From Enterobacter asburiae (GTDB taxonomy: Bacteria; Pseudomonadota; Gammaproteobacteria; Enterobacterales; Enterobacteriaceae), in the NCBI RefSeq assembly GCF_007035645.1, contig NZ_AP019632.1, forward strand, positions 3,782,001 through 3,846,000: DNA of 64,000 bases, given 5' to 3'. Each line of letters opens with the position of its first letter. Position 1 is the stretch's first letter. Below are positions 11,623 to 22,083 of this stretch, one piece after another. The notes beneath the pieces were generated by a model, which worked only from the letters and a program-made list of their open reading frames with translations, ran no database searches and had not been told where the DNA came from. The translations under genes and the position numbers were made by a program.

Positions 11623-12801
11623 TCACACGTCTTTTACGCGGCAGGTCAGCAGAAGCGTCACGATGGATAGCGCCGCAATCATCCAGTAGACAGACGCATG
11701 CCCGTAGCTTTGCGCCAGCGCCCCCTGAATCACGCCCGCCAGAATCACCCCGGTTGAAATGCTGTTGGTAAAAAGCGTGGTCGCCGAGCCGGCACGACCG
11801 GGCATGAGATCCTGAAACCAGAGCATGCCGATCCCGGCAACAATCCCAATAAACACGGCGTTAAACAGCTGCAGCACCAGCAACGCTTCCCGCGAATGGA
11901 AAAGGATCAGCCCCGCGTAGAACAGCACCCCGGCCGCCACGGCGACAATCATCATCCTGCGCTTTCCAAAGCGCTTAACGTAGTAACCCGCCAGAATCAT
12001 TGCCGGAATTTCCAGCCCGGCGGCAGTTCCCATTAAGATCCCCGCGAGCTTGTCCGGCAGGCCCAGATCGCTGCTGATCCACAGCGGCATATCGATGATG
12101 TACATGGTGTTGCAGGTCCACATCAGCGTGGAGGCAATAAACAGCATGCGGACGTTTTTGTCCTGCCAGCCGCTCACCTCGGTGACAGGTTTATCCGTCG
12201 TCTGTTCGACGCGCGCCACGGACGGCAGCGCGAAGGCAATCAGCGCCAGGCTGATGACAAAAATCCCGGCGGCGATGGAAAACATGGTGGTAAAGCCGTA
12301 GTTCAACGCCAGCATAAAGGCCAGCGGCGGGCCAATGACCCACGCCAGCGAAAGCTGGGCGCGCATCACCGAGCTGAACATCACCACTTCACGCGCCGAG
12401 TTATCCGCGTATTCACGGGCCAGCGCGAACAGCTGCGGCATGGCGGTGTTCGCCAGCGACGCCAGCAGCACGCCGCAGGTAATAAGCGTCAGATAATGAC
12501 GGTTGAAGGCAAAGAGCAGCGCGTTGCCCACGGCCATGGCGCAGCAAAAGAGGATCAGCCTGCGGCGATCGCCATGGCTGTCCGATCGTTTCGCCAGCGC
12601 GAGGCTGACCAGGATCCCGGCAATGGCGTTAACGGTGTAAAACAGGCCGACCCAAAACGGCTGCGCCCCCACCTCACGGCTGAGAAACAGGCTCAGCGTC
12701 GGCGCCTGCAGCGCCCCCGCCACGCCCATCATAAAGGCCACCAGCATAAAAGCGGCATACACGCCGTTCAGGCGTCGCCCCATCGTCATCAACCAGAGCA
12801 T
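11623..12801 (-). CDS. setA: Sugar efflux transporter SetA
   Basis: MFS sugar exporter (lactose, glucose analogues) of the inner membrane, part of the glucose-phosphate stress response. Starting at ATG 12801 gives 392 residues, the E. coli length, with AAGGA seven bases upstream. A TTG two codons earlier is too close to that site. It lies immediately downstream of SgrS on the same strand; in E. coli the two can be co-transcribed. Twelve-helix MFS pattern with the MPGRAGSATTLFTNSISTG segment well conserved. Confidence 0.95.
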   Translation of the reverse strand: MLWLMTMGRRLNGVYAAFMLVAFMMGVAGALQAPTLSLFLSREVGAQPFWVGLFYTVNAIAGILVSLALAKRSDSHGDRRRLILFCCAMAVGNALLFAFNRHYLTLITCGVLLASLANTAMPQLFALAREYADNSAREVVMFSSVMRAQLSLAWVIGPPLAFMLALNYGFTTMFSIAAGIFVISLALIAFALPSVARVEQTTDKPVTEVSGWQDKNVRMLFIASTLMWTCNTMYIIDMPLWISSDLGLPDKLAGILMGTAAGLEIPAMILAGYYVKRFGKRRMMIVAVAAGVLFYAGLILFHSREALLVLQLFNAVFIGIVAGIGMLWFQDLMPGRAGSATTLFTNSISTGVILAGVIQGALAQSYGHASVYWMIAALSIVTLLLTCRVKDV

Positions 12802-12847
12802 GCGCAAGTCCTTGTGAAAGCGAATCGAAATTGGGTGAATAGTAAAC

Positions 12848-13094
12848 GAAAAAAGCCAGCAAAAACATTTTGCTGGCGGGTGATAAGCACCAATACTCAG
12901 TCACACATGATCGAGGCGAGTTAGCGGGAAGAGGTCGGTGTTGTAACGTCCCACTGCATCAATTCTTCTAACGTTTTCAGCCGTTGCTCTGCACACCGGC
13001 GGGCCAGCCAGGACGATCCTTTTGTCGCTGAAAAGTACTGCTGATAGAACTGACGTGCGGTAGACCTCTTCATAATTTACCTCCTCGCTTCATC
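12848..13094 (-). ncRNA. sgrS: SgrS small RNA
   Basis: Hfq-dependent sRNA that represses ptsG under glucose-phosphate stress. The 5' end is placed at GATGAAGC (13094), as in E. coli SgrS. The ptsG-pairing segment GUGUGACUGAGUAUUGGUG (12888-12906, minus strand) is as I recall it for E. coli. The 3' end is a terminator with stem GCCAGCAAAA/TTTTGCTGGC and a T-tract (12849-12877). It is divergent from its activator gene sgrR. Length is about 247 nt. The 5' half encodes SgrT. Confidence 0.93.
12921..13073 (-). CDS. sgrT: Small protein SgrT, inhibitor of glucose PTS transport
   Basis: A 50-codon ORF inside SgrS, MKRSTARQFYQQYFSATKGS...LEELMQWD. It matches the E. coli SgrT core (RQFYQ.YF.AT and LMQWD). 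SgrT blocks PtsG (EIICB-Glc) activity. The ATG lies seven codons upstream of the E. coli start position and is preceded by AGGAGGT with a five-base spacer, a near-perfect ribosome-binding site. Confidence 0.88.
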   Translation of the reverse strand: MKRSTARQFYQQYFSATKGSSWLARRCAEQRLKTLEELMQWDVTTPTSSR

Positions 13095-13161
13095 GGGGAG
13101 AATTATTGGCCTAATATAGGGATAAATAAATTGCTGGTTTTTTGTCAGGAGTTCCCCTTTT

Positions 13162-14817
13162 ATGCCTTCCGGTCGTCTGCAACAACAGTTTATCCGCCTC
13201 TGGCAGTGCTGCGAGGGGCAATCGCAGGAGACTACGCTCAACGAGCTGGCTGACCTGCTTAGCTGCTCCCGCCGCCATATGCGCACGCTGCTCAACACCA
13301 TGCAGCAGCAGGGCTGGTTAAGCTGGGAAGCGGAGGCGGGACGCGGCAAACGTTCGCGGCTGACCTTCCTCTATACCGGGCTGGCGCTGCAGCAGCAGCG
13401 CGCGGAAGATCTGCTCGAGCAGGACCGCATCGATCAGCTGGTACAGCTGGTGGGCGACAAAGCCGCCGTGCGCCAGATGCTGGTTTCCCATCTCGGGCGC
13501 AGCTTTCGTCAGGGCCGCCACATTCTGCGAGTGCTCTATTACCGTCCGATGAAAAATCTGTTGCCCGGCACGGCCTTACGCCGCTCAGAAACGCATATGG
13601 CCCGGCAAATCTTCAGCGGCCTGACGCGGATAAATGAGGAAAACGGGGAACTGGAGGCGGATATCGCTCATCACTGGCAGCAACTTTCCCCGCGCCACTG
13701 GCGCTTCTTTTTACGCCCCGGCATCCACTTTCACCACGGCCGCGAGCTGGAAATGCACGACGTCATCGCCTCCCTGGAACGTGCCCGCAGGCTACCGCTC
13801 TACTCGCATATCTCCCGCATCCACTCGCCCACGGCCTGGACGCTGGATATTGAGCTGTCGCAGCAGGATAAGTGGCTTCCCTGGCTGCTGGGCTACGTGC
13901 CGTCGATGATTTTGCCCGGCGAGTGGGAATCAATGAACAATTTTGCCAGCCTGCCGATTGGCACCGGGCCTTACTCCGTGTCCCGCAATAACAGCAATCA
14001 GCTGAAAATCCGCGCGTTCGACGACTACTTTGGCTATCGGGCGCTGATCGACGAAGTGAACGTCTGGGTATTACCGGATCTCAATGAAGACCTGAGCTGC
14101 GGGCTGACGCTGGAAGGCCCCACCACGGGAGAAAAAGCCGTGGAGAGTCGCCTCGAGGAAGGGTGTTACTATCTCCTGTTTGACCGCCGCACCCACCGTG
14201 GGGCAAACCAGGCCGTCCGCAAGTGGGTTAGCCACGTTTTGTCCCCTTCCAATCTGATTTACCATGCGGAAGAGCAGTACCAGACATACTGGTTCCCGGC
14301 GTACGGCCTGCTTCCGCGCTGGCACCACGCCCGCCCGGTGCACTGCGACAAACCCGCAGGGCTGGAGTCCATCACCCTGACCTACTACCGCGAACACGTG
14401 GAGCATCGTTTTATCGCCAGAATCATGACCCGGCTGCTGGCAGCCGAGGGGGTCACGTTAGAGGTCAGGGAAGTGGACTATGACGAATGGCATCAGGGGG
14501 AGATAGCCAGTGATATCTGGCTCAACAGCGCCAACTTTACCCTGCCGCTCGATTTTTCCCTTTTCTCGCATCTGTATGAAGTCCCGCTGATCCAGCACTG
14601 CATCGACCGAGACTGGCAGCAGGATGCCGCCCTGTGGCGCGCGGGCGAAATGAATCTTGCAGCGTGGTGCCAGCAGCTTCTGGCCGAGCAGGCGATCGTA
14701 CCCTTGATCCACCACTGGCTGATGATCCAGGGCCAGCGCAGCATGCGCGGCCTGCGGATGAACACCCTGGGCTGGTTTGATTTTAAATCCGCCTGGTTTG
14801 CGCCGCCGGAGCCATAA
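13162..14817 (+). CDS. sgrR: Transcriptional activator SgrR
   Basis: Activator of sgrS and setA in response to accumulated sugar phosphate. 551 residues, the E. coli length. An N-terminal SgrR-type winged helix ([28 protein letters not shown] in part) is followed from about residue 160 by an SBP-family-5 solute-binding domain that senses the ligand. CAGGAG Shine-Dalgarno. Divergent from sgrS with 67 bp between the sgrS 5' end and the ATG. Confidence 0.96.
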   Translation: MPSGRLQQQFIRLWQCCEGQSQETTLNELADLLSCSRRHMRTLLNTMQQQGWLSWEAEAGRGKRSRLTFLYTGLALQQQRAEDLLEQDRIDQLVQLVGDKAAVRQMLVSHLGRSFRQGRHILRVLYYRPMKNLLPGTALRRSETHMARQIFSGLTRINEENGELEADIAHHWQQLSPRHWRFFLRPGIHFHHGRELEMHDVIASLERARRLPLYSHISRIHSPTAWTLDIELSQQDKWLPWLLGYVPSMILPGEWESMNNFASLPIGTGPYSVSRNNSNQLKIRAFDDYFGYRALIDEVNVWVLPDLNEDLSCGLTLEGPTTGEKAVESRLEEGCYYLLFDRRTHRGANQAVRKWVSHVLSPSNLIYHAEEQYQTYWFPAYGLLPRWHHARPVHCDKPAGLESITLTYYREHVEHRFIARIMTRLLAAEGVTLEVREVDYDEWHQGEIASDIWLNSANFTLPLDFSLFSHLYEVPLIQHCIDRDWQQDAALWRAGEMNLAAWCQQLLAEQAIVPLIHHWLMIQGQRSMRGLRMNTLGWFDFKSAWFAPPEP

Positions 14818-14856
14818 CGCTTTCGTAATATTCACCAAATCATTACAATAGCGCCG

Positions 14857-14945
14857 TTCTCAACGGGGTGCTGCATCACAGATGTGCGCTGAGATAATAC
14901 CCGTCGAACCTGATCCGGATAACGCCGGCGAAGGGATTTGAGGCT
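14857..14945 (+). ncRNA. TPP riboswitch (THI element, SroA region)
   Basis: Thiamine-pyrophosphate riboswitch in the thiBPQ leader. The conserved blocks ACGGGGTGC, GCTGAGATAATACCC, GAACCTGATCCGGATAACGCC and CGAAGGGA are all present in order. A downstream segment (GGATTTGAG near 14934 against CTCAAAATCC near 14950) can form an alternative stem before the thiB GAGGTG Shine-Dalgarno, suggesting control of translation initiation. Confidence 0.96.
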
Positions 14946-14985
14946 GTCTCTCAAAATCCTTTGCCACTCAACTTTGAGGTGCAAA

Positions 14986-15969
14986 GTGTTAAAAAAAGTT
15001 CTCCCCCTGCTGGCGCTGTTTGCGCTGCCTGCTTTTGCGAAGCCCGTCCTGACGGTCTACACCTATGACTCCTTCTCTGCCGACTGGGGCCCTGGCCCGG
15101 TGGTTAAAAAAGCCTTCGAAGCTGACTGTAACTGCGAGCTGAAGTTCGTGGCGCTGGAAGATGGCGTATCGCTGCTCAACCGTCTGCGCATGGAAGGGAA
15201 AAACAGCAAGGCCGACGTAGTGCTCGGGCTGGATAACAACCTGCTGGAGGCCGCCTCGCAAACCAAACTGTTTGCCAAAAGCGGCGTCGCGGCAGATGCC
15301 GTTAACGTGCCGGGCGGCTGGAAAAACGACACCTTTGTGCCGTTCGACTATGGCTACTTTGCTTTTGTTTACGACAAAAATAAGCTGAAAAACCCGCCGA
15401 AGAGCCTGAAAGAACTGGTTGAGAGTGACCAGAAATGGCGCGTGATTTATGAAGATCCGCGCACCAGTACGCCAGGCCTGGGCCTGCTGCTGTGGATGCA
15501 AAAGGTTTACGGGGATAAAGCGCCGGAGGCGTGGCAGAAACTGGCCGCCAAAACCGTCACCGTCACCAAAGGCTGGAGCGAAGCCTATGGCCTGTTCCTG
15601 AAAGGTGAAAGCGATCTGGTGCTGAGCTACACCACCTCTCCGGCCTACCACATCATCGCCGAGAAGAAAGATAACTATGCTGCCGCTGATTTTGCTGAAG
15701 GGCACTATCTGCAGGTGGAAGTCGCCGCGCGTACCGCCGCCAGCAAGCAGCCGGAGCTGGCCGAGAAGTTCCTGAAGTTTATGGTTTCACCGGCGTTCCA
15801 GAATGCGATTCCCGCAGGCAACTGGATGTATCCGGTCACGAACGTTGCGCTGCCCGCAGGTTTCGAGCAGTTGACCAAACCAAACACCTCGCTGGAGTTT
15901 ACGCCGCAGCAGGTCGCCGCGCAGCGTGCAGCATGGGTAAGTGAATGGCAACGCGCCGTCAGCCGTTGA
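14986..15969 (+). CDS. thiB: Thiamine/TPP periplasmic binding protein
   Basis: Solute-binding component of the thiamine ABC importer (also tbpA). A GTG start at 14986 gives 327 residues, the E. coli length, with GAGGT upstream. The upstream in-frame ATG at 14938 would begin inside the riboswitch. The signal peptide (VLKKVLPLLALFALPAFA) is followed by mature KPVLTVYTYDSF. The 3' end overlaps thiP by 25 bases. Confidence 0.96.
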   Translation: MLKKVLPLLALFALPAFAKPVLTVYTYDSFSADWGPGPVVKKAFEADCNCELKFVALEDGVSLLNRLRMEGKNSKADVVLGLDNNLLEAASQTKLFAKSGVAADAVNVPGGWKNDTFVPFDYGYFAFVYDKNKLKNPPKSLKELVESDQKWRVIYEDPRTSTPGLGLLLWMQKVYGDKAPEAWQKLAAKTVTVTKGWSEAYGLFLKGESDLVLSYTTSPAYHIIAEKKDNYAAADFAEGHYLQVEVAARTAASKQPELAEKFLKFMVSPAFQNAIPAGNWMYPVTNVALPAGFEQLTKPNTSLEFTPQQVAAQRAAWVSEWQRAVSR

Positions 15970-17555
15970 TTCCCGGCTGGTTACTTCCCGGGCTGCTCGC
16001 CGCCACAGTGATGGTGGCGGTCAGCCTGGGGGCTTTTCTTGCACTGTGGTTCAACGCGCCAGAGAGCGACCTGCTCGCCCTCTGGCACGACAGCTACCTC
16101 TGGCACGTTATCCGTTTCTCCTTCTGGCAGGCGTCTCTCTCAGCCCTGCTGTCGGTGCTCCCGGCTATTTTTCTTGCGCGCGCCCTGTATCGGCGCCGTT
16201 TTCCCGGCAGGCTGGCACTGCTGCGCCTGTGCGCCATGACGCTGATCCTGCCCGTGCTGGTGGCGGTATTTGGCATCCTCAGCGTTTACGGTCGCCAGGG
16301 CTGGCTGGCTTCGCTGTTCGGCCAGCTTGGTCTGGAATGGTCATTCTCTCCTTACGGACTGCAGGGCATTCTGCTCGCGCACGTGTTTTTCAATATGCCG
16401 ATGGCAACGCGCCTCTTCTTGCAGGCGCTGGAAAACATTCCCGGCGAACAGCGTCAGATTGCCGCCCAGCTCGGCATGCACGGCGTTTCATTCTTCCGCT
16501 TTGTCGAATGGCCGTGGCTGCGCCGCCAGATCCCGCCCGTCGCGGCGTTAATCTTTATGCTCTGCTTTGCCAGCTTTGCCACCGTGCTGTCGCTCGGCGG
16601 CGGGCCGCAGGCCACCACCATTGAGCTGGCGATTTACCAGGCGCTGAGTTACGACTACGATCCCGGTCGCGCCGCGCTGCTGGCGATGGTGCAGATGGCG
16701 TGCTGCCTTGTGCTGGTGCTGTTGAGCCAGCGGCTGAGTAAAGCCATTCCTGCTGGCAGTAATCAAATAACCGGCTGGCGCGACCCGCAGGACAGCCTGC
16801 ACAGCCGCGTTACCGATTTTATCCTGATCGCGCTGGCGCTCCTGCTTCTGCTGCCGCCGCTGATGGCCGTTATCGTTGACGGACTGAACCTCAATCTCAT
16901 CTCCGTCCTGCAACAGCCCATCCTCTGGCAGGCGACATGGACCTCGCTACGTATCGCGCTGGCGGCAGGGTTACTGTGCGTCATGCTAACCATGATGCTG
17001 CTGTGGAGCAGCCGTGAACTCTATGCCCGGCAGGCCCAAAAGGCCGGGCAGACGCTGGAGCTGACAGGGATGCTGATTCTGGCGATGCCGGGCATCGTAC
17101 TGGCGACGGGCTTCTTTTTACTGTTCAACAGCACCATCGGCCTGCCGGAAAGGGCCGACGGCATTGTGATTTTCACCAACGCCCTGATGGCCATCCCTTA
17201 CGCGCTCAAAGTGCTGGAAAACCCGATGCGCGACGTCAACAGCCGCTACGGTTTGCTGTGCCAGTCGCTGGGCATGCAGGGCTGGCAGCGGCTGAAGGTG
17301 GTGGAACTCCGCGCGCTGAAACGTCCGCTGGCGCAGGCGCTGGCGTTTGCCTGCGTGCTGTCGATTGGGGATTTTGGCGTGGTGGCGCTTTTCGGCAATG
17401 ACGATTTCCGCACGCTGCCATACTGGCTCTATCAGCAAATCGGCTCTTACCGCAGTCAGGACGGCGCGGTCACCGCGCTGTTACTGCTGCTGCTGTGCTT
17501 TGCCTTATTTACCGTTATCGAAAAACTTCCGGGGCGTGATGTTAAAACTGACTGA
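15945..17555 (+). CDS. thiP: Thiamine ABC transporter permease
   Basis: Inner-membrane permease, 536 residues as in E. coli. It is a tandem duplication of the BPD permease domain, each half with an EAA-type loop for ThiQ (e.g. [19 protein letters not shown] and [20 protein letters not shown]). It overlaps thiB at its start and thiQ at its end, so expression is coupled under the TPP riboswitch. Confidence 0.97.
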   Translation: MATRRQPLIPGWLLPGLLAATVMVAVSLGAFLALWFNAPESDLLALWHDSYLWHVIRFSFWQASLSALLSVLPAIFLARALYRRRFPGRLALLRLCAMTLILPVLVAVFGILSVYGRQGWLASLFGQLGLEWSFSPYGLQGILLAHVFFNMPMATRLFLQALENIPGEQRQIAAQLGMHGVSFFRFVEWPWLRRQIPPVAALIFMLCFASFATVLSLGGGPQATTIELAIYQALSYDYDPGRAALLAMVQMACCLVLVLLSQRLSKAIPAGSNQITGWRDPQDSLHSRVTDFILIALALLLLLPPLMAVIVDGLNLNLISVLQQPILWQATWTSLRIALAAGLLCVMLTMMLLWSSRELYARQAQKAGQTLELTGMLILAMPGIVLATGFFLLFNSTIGLPERADGIVIFTNALMAIPYALKVLENPMRDVNSRYGLLCQSLGMQGWQRLKVVELRALKRPLAQALAFACVLSIGDFGVVALFGNDDFRTLPYWLYQQIGSYRSQDGAVTALLLLLLCFALFTVIEKLPGRDVKTD

Positions 17556-18240
17556 TGTAACCTGGCTTTACCAGCATCTGCCGATGCGCTTCACGCTCTC
17601 CGTGCGCCAGGGGGAGATGATCGCCGTGCTTGGCCCAAGCGGCGCGGGAAAAAGCACGCTGCTTAATCTGATTGCGGGTTTTCTGCAGCCGGCAAGCGGT
17701 GCGATCGTCATTAACAATCACGATCATACCCACACGCCGCCCGCGAAACGTCCGGTCTCAATGCTATTTCAGGAAAACAACCTGTTTACCCACCTGACGG
17801 TGCGGCAAAACATCGCGCTGGGGATGCATCCGGGACTCAGGCTGAACGATGCCCAGCGCCAGAAGCTGGAGATCATTGCCGCCCAGATGGGGATCAACGA
17901 GTTCATCGACAGGCTGCCGGGCGAGCTTTCCGGCGGCCAGCGTCAGCGCGTGGCGCTGGCGCGATGCCTGGTGCGCGAGCAGCCGATACTGCTGCTGGAT
18001 GAGCCGTTCTCGGCGCTCGATCCCGCGCTGCGCCAGGAGATGCTGGCGCTGGTGCAGGACGTCTGCCAGCGCCAGCAGCTGACGATGCTGATGGTTTCAC
18101 ACAGTATGGAGGATGCCGCCCGCATCGCCCCGCGATCGGTAGTGATTGCCGAAGGGCGTATTTTGTGGGATGGAAAAACAGAAGAACTGCTGAGCGGTAA
18201 GGCGGGGGCGTCTTCACTGTTGGGCATTCGTGCGGTCTGA
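17539..18240 (+). CDS. thiQ: Thiamine ABC transporter ATPase
   Basis: ATP-binding subunit that energises ThiBP. Starting at [11 protein letters not shown] gives 233 residues (E. coli 232). Walker [10 protein letters not shown], signature LSGGQRQR, Walker B LLLDEP and the switch histidine (MVSHSMEDA) are intact. The start lies 17 bases inside thiP. A longer reading in the same frame from 17347 is not supported by homology. Confidence 0.96.
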   Translation: MLKLTDVTWLYQHLPMRFTLSVRQGEMIAVLGPSGAGKSTLLNLIAGFLQPASGAIVINNHDHTHTPPAKRPVSMLFQENNLFTHLTVRQNIALGMHPGLRLNDAQRQKLEIIAAQMGINEFIDRLPGELSGGQRQRVALARCLVREQPILLLDEPFSALDPALRQEMLALVQDVCQRQQLTMLMVSHSMEDAARIAPRSVVIAEGRILWDGKTEELLSGKAGASSLLGIRAV

Positions 18241-18254
18241 TGCCCTCACCCTGA

Positions 18255-18275
18255 CCCTCTCCCACAGGGAGAGGG
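18255..18275. repeat. Palindromic intergenic repeat (CCCTCTCCC type), probable bidirectional terminator
   Basis: CCCTCTCCC-aca-GGGAGAGGG, 14 bases past the thiQ stop and before the convergent yabI stop. A second, fused copy is at 38291-38316 between another convergent pair. Confidence 0.65.
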
Positions 18276-18284
18276 AAATCGTCG

Positions 18285-19052
18285 TTAACGGCTCACCACT
18301 TTTAATAAAATCTCGCCGTACACCGGCATCAGCGGGTGACGAATCAGCGCAACCAGGGCTACCACAGCCACGCCAAGCGTCAGCGGGGCCAGCCACAAAA
18401 GGCGAGAGCGCGGAAGATAGCGCGTCAGGCGATCGACGCTGGCTTTCCCACTGCGCCACAGCCGCCAGCAGAGCCATGCCGCCAGCCACAGCAGCACAGC
18501 CGTACCCAGCAGCAGCCACTTAAACTCACCGCTTTGCATACCGTCAGGGATATCGATGGCCGCGCCGGCCAGGATCCCCGGCAGGAAGTAGAACGGCGGC
18601 CAGAAGACGCAGCCGATAATGTTCGGCACCACGAATTTCGCGACGGGTAGATCCAACATCCCCGCCAACATCGGCACCAGCGGACGCGTTGGCCCGACAA
18701 AGCGGCCGACGAGGATGGTAAACATGCTGTGCTGATGCAGCGCATGCTCGGTTTTATCCAGCAGGGCTTTGTTCTTTTTCATGAACGACCAGCGGTGCAG
18801 CGGCTTCTTAAAGCGCCAGCCCAGCCAGAAGGAGATCCAGTCGCCGAGCAGGCAGCCGATAATCCCGGCCAGCCACGCCTGCCAGAAATTAACCTCGCCG
18901 CTGCCAATCAGCGCCCCAAGCCCTGCCATCATCACGGTGCCGGGCAGGATCAGCCCAACCAGCGCCAGCGATTCCAGAAACGCCACCAGCGCCACGGCGA
19001 TGAGCGAGTACATAACGGACTGGGTAATAAAGTGTTCCAGCAATGCCTGCAT
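18285..19052 (-). CDS. yabI: DedA-family inner-membrane protein YabI
   Basis: DedA/SNARE-associated family membrane protein, 255 residues (E. coli 254). The family is linked to lipid flipping and membrane proton motive force homeostasis; the exact role of YabI is unsettled. Family motifs are visible: the F-[LIV]-E-x-x-x-PGE-like segment (FLESLALVGLILPG) and GRFVGPTRPLVPMLAG. Convergent with thiQ. Confidence 0.93.
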   Translation of the reverse strand: MQALLEHFITQSVMYSLIAVALVAFLESLALVGLILPGTVMMAGLGALIGSGEVNFWQAWLAGIIGCLLGDWISFWLGWRFKKPLHRWSFMKKNKALLDKTEHALHQHSMFTILVGRFVGPTRPLVPMLAGMLDLPVAKFVVPNIIGCVFWPPFYFLPGILAGAAIDIPDGMQSGEFKWLLLGTAVLLWLAAWLCWRLWRSGKASVDRLTRYLPRSRLLWLAPLTLGVAVVALVALIRHPLMPVYGEILLKVVSR

Positions 19053-19180
19053 AACTATTCCGGTCAGAAAACGAATCAGCGATTCTGCTTAGCGCCCCGC
19101 ACCGCGTCAAGGCAACAATTGTCTGAATAGTTTACAGGTTGCTTTCTGCATTCACCTGTTTGTTTATCTTTTTTTACCGT

Positions 19181-20026
19181 TTATTCACATCCCGCGCGGA
19201 ATTCGCTCGGGCTGGCACCGGTGCACTTTTTAAACACGCGAGAAAAATAGAGCTGATCCTCAAAGCCCACGTTGCGTCCGACGGTGGCAATCGGCATCCG
19301 GGTGGTGCTGAGCAGCAGCTTTGCCTGGCTGATGCGCTGATCCTCGCGCCAGCTCAGCACGCTGACGCCCAGCTGCTGGCGGAACAGATGCGACAGCCGC
19401 GACGGCGACAGGCAGACGTGCTGAGCAACGCTGGCGATATCAAACTGGCTATCGGCCAAGTGGTCGCTGATGTACTGGCAGGCGTCGCGCACGCGGTTGT
19501 CCAGCGGGGGATTAAGCGACTCGTTAATCGCCTCCATCCGTCGCAGCAGCAGCTGTTCAAGCAGGTTAATCGCCAGCAGTTCGGCGTAACGCCCACCGGC
19601 CTGTCCCGCCTCGATAATCTGCGCAAAAAGCTCGCGAAACTGCGCCAGATGAACCTCATCCGGGCGATAAAAACCGGTATGCGCAAAAATGGCGGGCCAC
19701 GAAAGCCACTCCTGCCAGTAGGCGCGCGGACGGAAATAGACCCACTGGTGATACCACTCTTTGGCATCCGGATGACGGCCATAGTGGTGGATCTCCCCCG
19801 GCGGGAACAGCAGGATATCGCCGGTGCGGCAGACAAACTGCTGGTCACCGTTCTTGATGATCCCTTCCCCTCGCACGGTCAGGTTGAGGATATACCCTTT
19901 CATGCCGAGCGGTCGATCGACGTAAAAGTCGAGGTATCCCTCAGCCTCGATAGGGGTCAGTCCCGCCACAAGGTGCGCGTTAAACGAGTATCCCGGCAGC
20001 AGGGGATCGTTTTGCGTTTCGGCCAT
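19181..20026 (-). CDS. araC: Arabinose operon regulator AraC
   Basis: Dual activator/repressor of araBAD. Starting at [15 protein letters not shown] (20026) gives 281 residues. That equals the shorter Salmonella form; E. coli has 11 more at the C-terminus. The N-terminal arm and cupin domain bind arabinose; the C-terminal two-HTH DNA-binding domain ([32 protein letters not shown]) is intact. GGGAG Shine-Dalgarno upstream. A 12-residue longer ORF start at 20062 overlaps araO2 and is rejected. Confidence 0.96.
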   Translation of the reverse strand: MAETQNDPLLPGYSFNAHLVAGLTPIEAEGYLDFYVDRPLGMKGYILNLTVRGEGIIKNGDQQFVCRTGDILLFPPGEIHHYGRHPDAKEWYHQWVYFRPRAYWQEWLSWPAIFAHTGFYRPDEVHLAQFRELFAQIIEAGQAGGRYAELLAINLLEQLLLRRMEAINESLNPPLDNRVRDACQYISDHLADSQFDIASVAQHVCLSPSRLSHLFRQQLGVSVLSWREDQRISQAKLLLSTTRMPIATVGRNVGFEDQLYFSRVFKKCTGASPSEFRAGCE

Positions 20027-20054
20027 AGATTCAGTTCTCCCAAGGGTCCTGAAG

Positions 20055-20070
20055 GAAACCAATTGTCCAT
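20055..20070. promoter_or_regulatory. araO2 operator in the araC leader
   Basis: GAAACCAATTGTCCAT matches the E. coli araO2 sequence. It lies about 200 bp from araI1, the geometry needed for AraC DNA looping. Confidence 0.75.
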
Positions 20071-20198
20071 ATCACTAAAAGCAGCTTTAAAATGGCCCGC
20101 GAAAAGATCCGAAAAGCATCACGCCGCTTTTACGTCCGCCATGTTTCAGCCTTTCCCCCTGATTTCTCCGCCAGAGCAGGCAGATAACCAGTAACAAA

Positions 20199-20236
20199 AG
20201 TGTCTATAAGTGCGGCAGAAATGTCCACATTGAATA
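20199..20236. promoter_or_regulatory. araO1 operator region
   Basis: agtgtctataagtgcggcag and the adjoining aatgtccaca correspond to E. coli araO1, the AraC site that autoregulates araC. The exact boundaries are approximate. Confidence 0.6.
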
Positions 20237-20256
20237 TTTGCACGGCGTCACACTTT
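20237..20256. promoter_or_regulatory. CRP site of the araC/araBAD region
   Basis: TTTGCACGGCGTCACACTTT, essentially the E. coli ara CRP site (right half GTCACAC). Expected to give glucose repression of both divergent transcripts. Confidence 0.8.
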
Positions 20257-20265
20257 CCGTTGTAA

Positions 20266-20303
20266 CAGCAATTTAGTCCATAAGATTAGCGGATCCTGCC
20301 TGA
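20266..20303 (+). promoter_or_regulatory. araI1-araI2 and araBAD promoter
   Basis: CAGCAATTTAGTCCATA (araI1, 20266-20282) and TTAGCGGATCCTGCCTGA (araI2, 20286-20303) closely match the E. coli half-sites. A candidate -10 TAATGT sits at 20324-20329. Confidence 0.82.
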
Positions 20304-20363
20304 CGACTTTTTTCCCCAGTCTCTAATGTTCTTCCATACCTGTTTTTTCGATGGAGCAACACC

Positions 20364-22073
20364 ATGGCAATTGCGATTGGCCTCGATTTTGGTAGCGATT
20401 CGGTTCGCGCGCTGGCAGTGGACTGTACGTCCGGCCAGGAGATAGCAACCAGCGTTGAGTGGTACCCGCGCTGGCAAGAGGGGCGCTACTGTGATGCGCC
20501 GAACAACCAGTTCCGTCACCACCCGCGCGACTATATCGAGTCGATGGAAGCGGCGATCAAAACCGTCCTTGCCGAACTGACTGACGCCCAGCGGGCTGAG
20601 ATTGTCGGAATTGGCGTCGACAGCACCGGCTCCACGCCTGCCCCGGTGGATGCCGAAGGCCGCGTGCTGGCGCTGCGCCCGGAGTTTGCCGACAACCCGA
20701 ACGCCATGTTCGTGCTGTGGAAAGACCACACCGCCGTAGAAGAGGCTGAAGCCATTACGCGCCTGTGCCATCAGCCGGGCAAGACAGACTACTCGCGCTA
20801 CATCGGCGGGATTTATTCCAGCGAATGGTTCTGGGCCAAGATCCTTCACGTCACCCGTGCCGACGCAGCCGTTGCGCAGGCTGCGGCGTCATGGGTTGAG
20901 CTGTGCGACTGGGTGCCTGCCCTGCTCTCCGGCACCACCCGCCCGCAGGATATCCGCCGCGGCCGCTGCAGCGCCGGGCATAAATCCCTGTGGCACGAAA
21001 GCTGGGGCGGCCTGCCTCCGGCCGCGTTCTTCGATGAGCTCGACCCGATCCTCAACAAGAGCCTGACGTACCCGCTGTTTACCGACACCTTTACCGCCGA
21101 TATTCCCGTCGGCACCCTCTGCGATGAGTGGGCGACGCGCCTCGGCCTGCCGCAGAACGTGGCCATCTCCGGCGGCGCCTTTGACTGCCATATGGGCGCC
21201 GTGGGCGCGGGCGCACAGCCAAACACGCTGGTCAAAGTCATCGGGACCTCCACCTGCGACATCCTGACGGCAGATAAAGCCACCGTCGGCGACCGGGCGG
21301 TGAAAGGCATCTGCGGCCAGGTTGACGGCAGCGTGGTGCCGGACTTCATCGGTCTTGAAGCCGGTCAGTCCGCGTTTGGCGATATCTACGCCTGGTTTGG
21401 TCGCGTGCTCGGCTGGCCGCTGGACCAGCTGGCGGCGGCGCATCCTGAACTGAAAACCCAGATAGCCGACAGCAAAAAGCAGCTTCTGCCGCAGCTCACC
21501 GAAGCCTGGGCAAAAAATCCGTCTCTCGATCACCTCCCGGTGGTGCTGGACTGGTTTAACGGCCGCCGCACGCCGTTTGCCAACCAGCGTCTGAAAGGGG
21601 TGATCACCGATCTCAACCTGGCGACCGACGCCCCTGCGCTGTTCGGCGGTCTGATTGCCGCAACGGCCTTCGGTGCCCGCGCCATTATGGAGTGCTTCAC
21701 CGGGCAGGGTATCGACGTCAACAACGTGATGGCGCTGGGCGGTATCGCCCGTAAAAACCCGGTAATCATGCAGGCCTGCTGCGACGTGCTGAACCGTCCG
21801 CTGCAGATTGTGGCCTCCGATCAGTGCTGCGCGCTGGGCGCGGCGATTTTCGCTGCCGTGGCCGCAGGCGTGCATGCCGACATCCCGACCGCGCAGCAGC
21901 ATATGGCGAGCGCCGTCGAAAACACGCTTCAGCCGCGTGCCCAGCAGGCGCAACGCTTTGAACAGCTTTATCAGCGCTACCAGCAATGGGCAAAAAGCGC
22001 CGAACTTCACTATCTCCCTGTCGCCGCCCCGGCCAAAAGCACCGCGGACACTACGGCAACCCTGACCCATTAA
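20364..22073 (+). CDS. araB: Ribulokinase
   Basis: Phosphorylates L-ribulose to L-ribulose-5-phosphate. 569 residues (E. coli 566), FGGY-kinase family: the N-terminal ATPase fold begins [17 protein letters not shown], and conserved glycines lie in [19 protein letters not shown] Shine-Dalgarno upstream. First gene of araBAD. Confidence 0.97.
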   Translation: MAIAIGLDFGSDSVRALAVDCTSGQEIATSVEWYPRWQEGRYCDAPNNQFRHHPRDYIESMEAAIKTVLAELTDAQRAEIVGIGVDSTGSTPAPVDAEGRVLALRPEFADNPNAMFVLWKDHTAVEEAEAITRLCHQPGKTDYSRYIGGIYSSEWFWAKILHVTRADAAVAQAAASWVELCDWVPALLSGTTRPQDIRRGRCSAGHKSLWHESWGGLPPAAFFDELDPILNKSLTYPLFTDTFTADIPVGTLCDEWATRLGLPQNVAISGGAFDCHMGAVGAGAQPNTLVKVIGTSTCDILTADKATVGDRAVKGICGQVDGSVVPDFIGLEAGQSAFGDIYAWFGRVLGWPLDQLAAAHPELKTQIADSKKQLLPQLTEAWAKNPSLDHLPVVLDWFNGRRTPFANQRLKGVITDLNLATDAPALFGGLIAATAFGARAIMECFTGQGIDVNNVMALGGIARKNPVIMQACCDVLNRPLQIVASDQCCALGAAIFAAVAAGVHADIPTAQQHMASAVENTLQPRAQQAQRFEQLYQRYQQWAKSAELHYLPVAAPAKSTADTTATLTH

Positions 22074-22083
22074 GGACACGATG

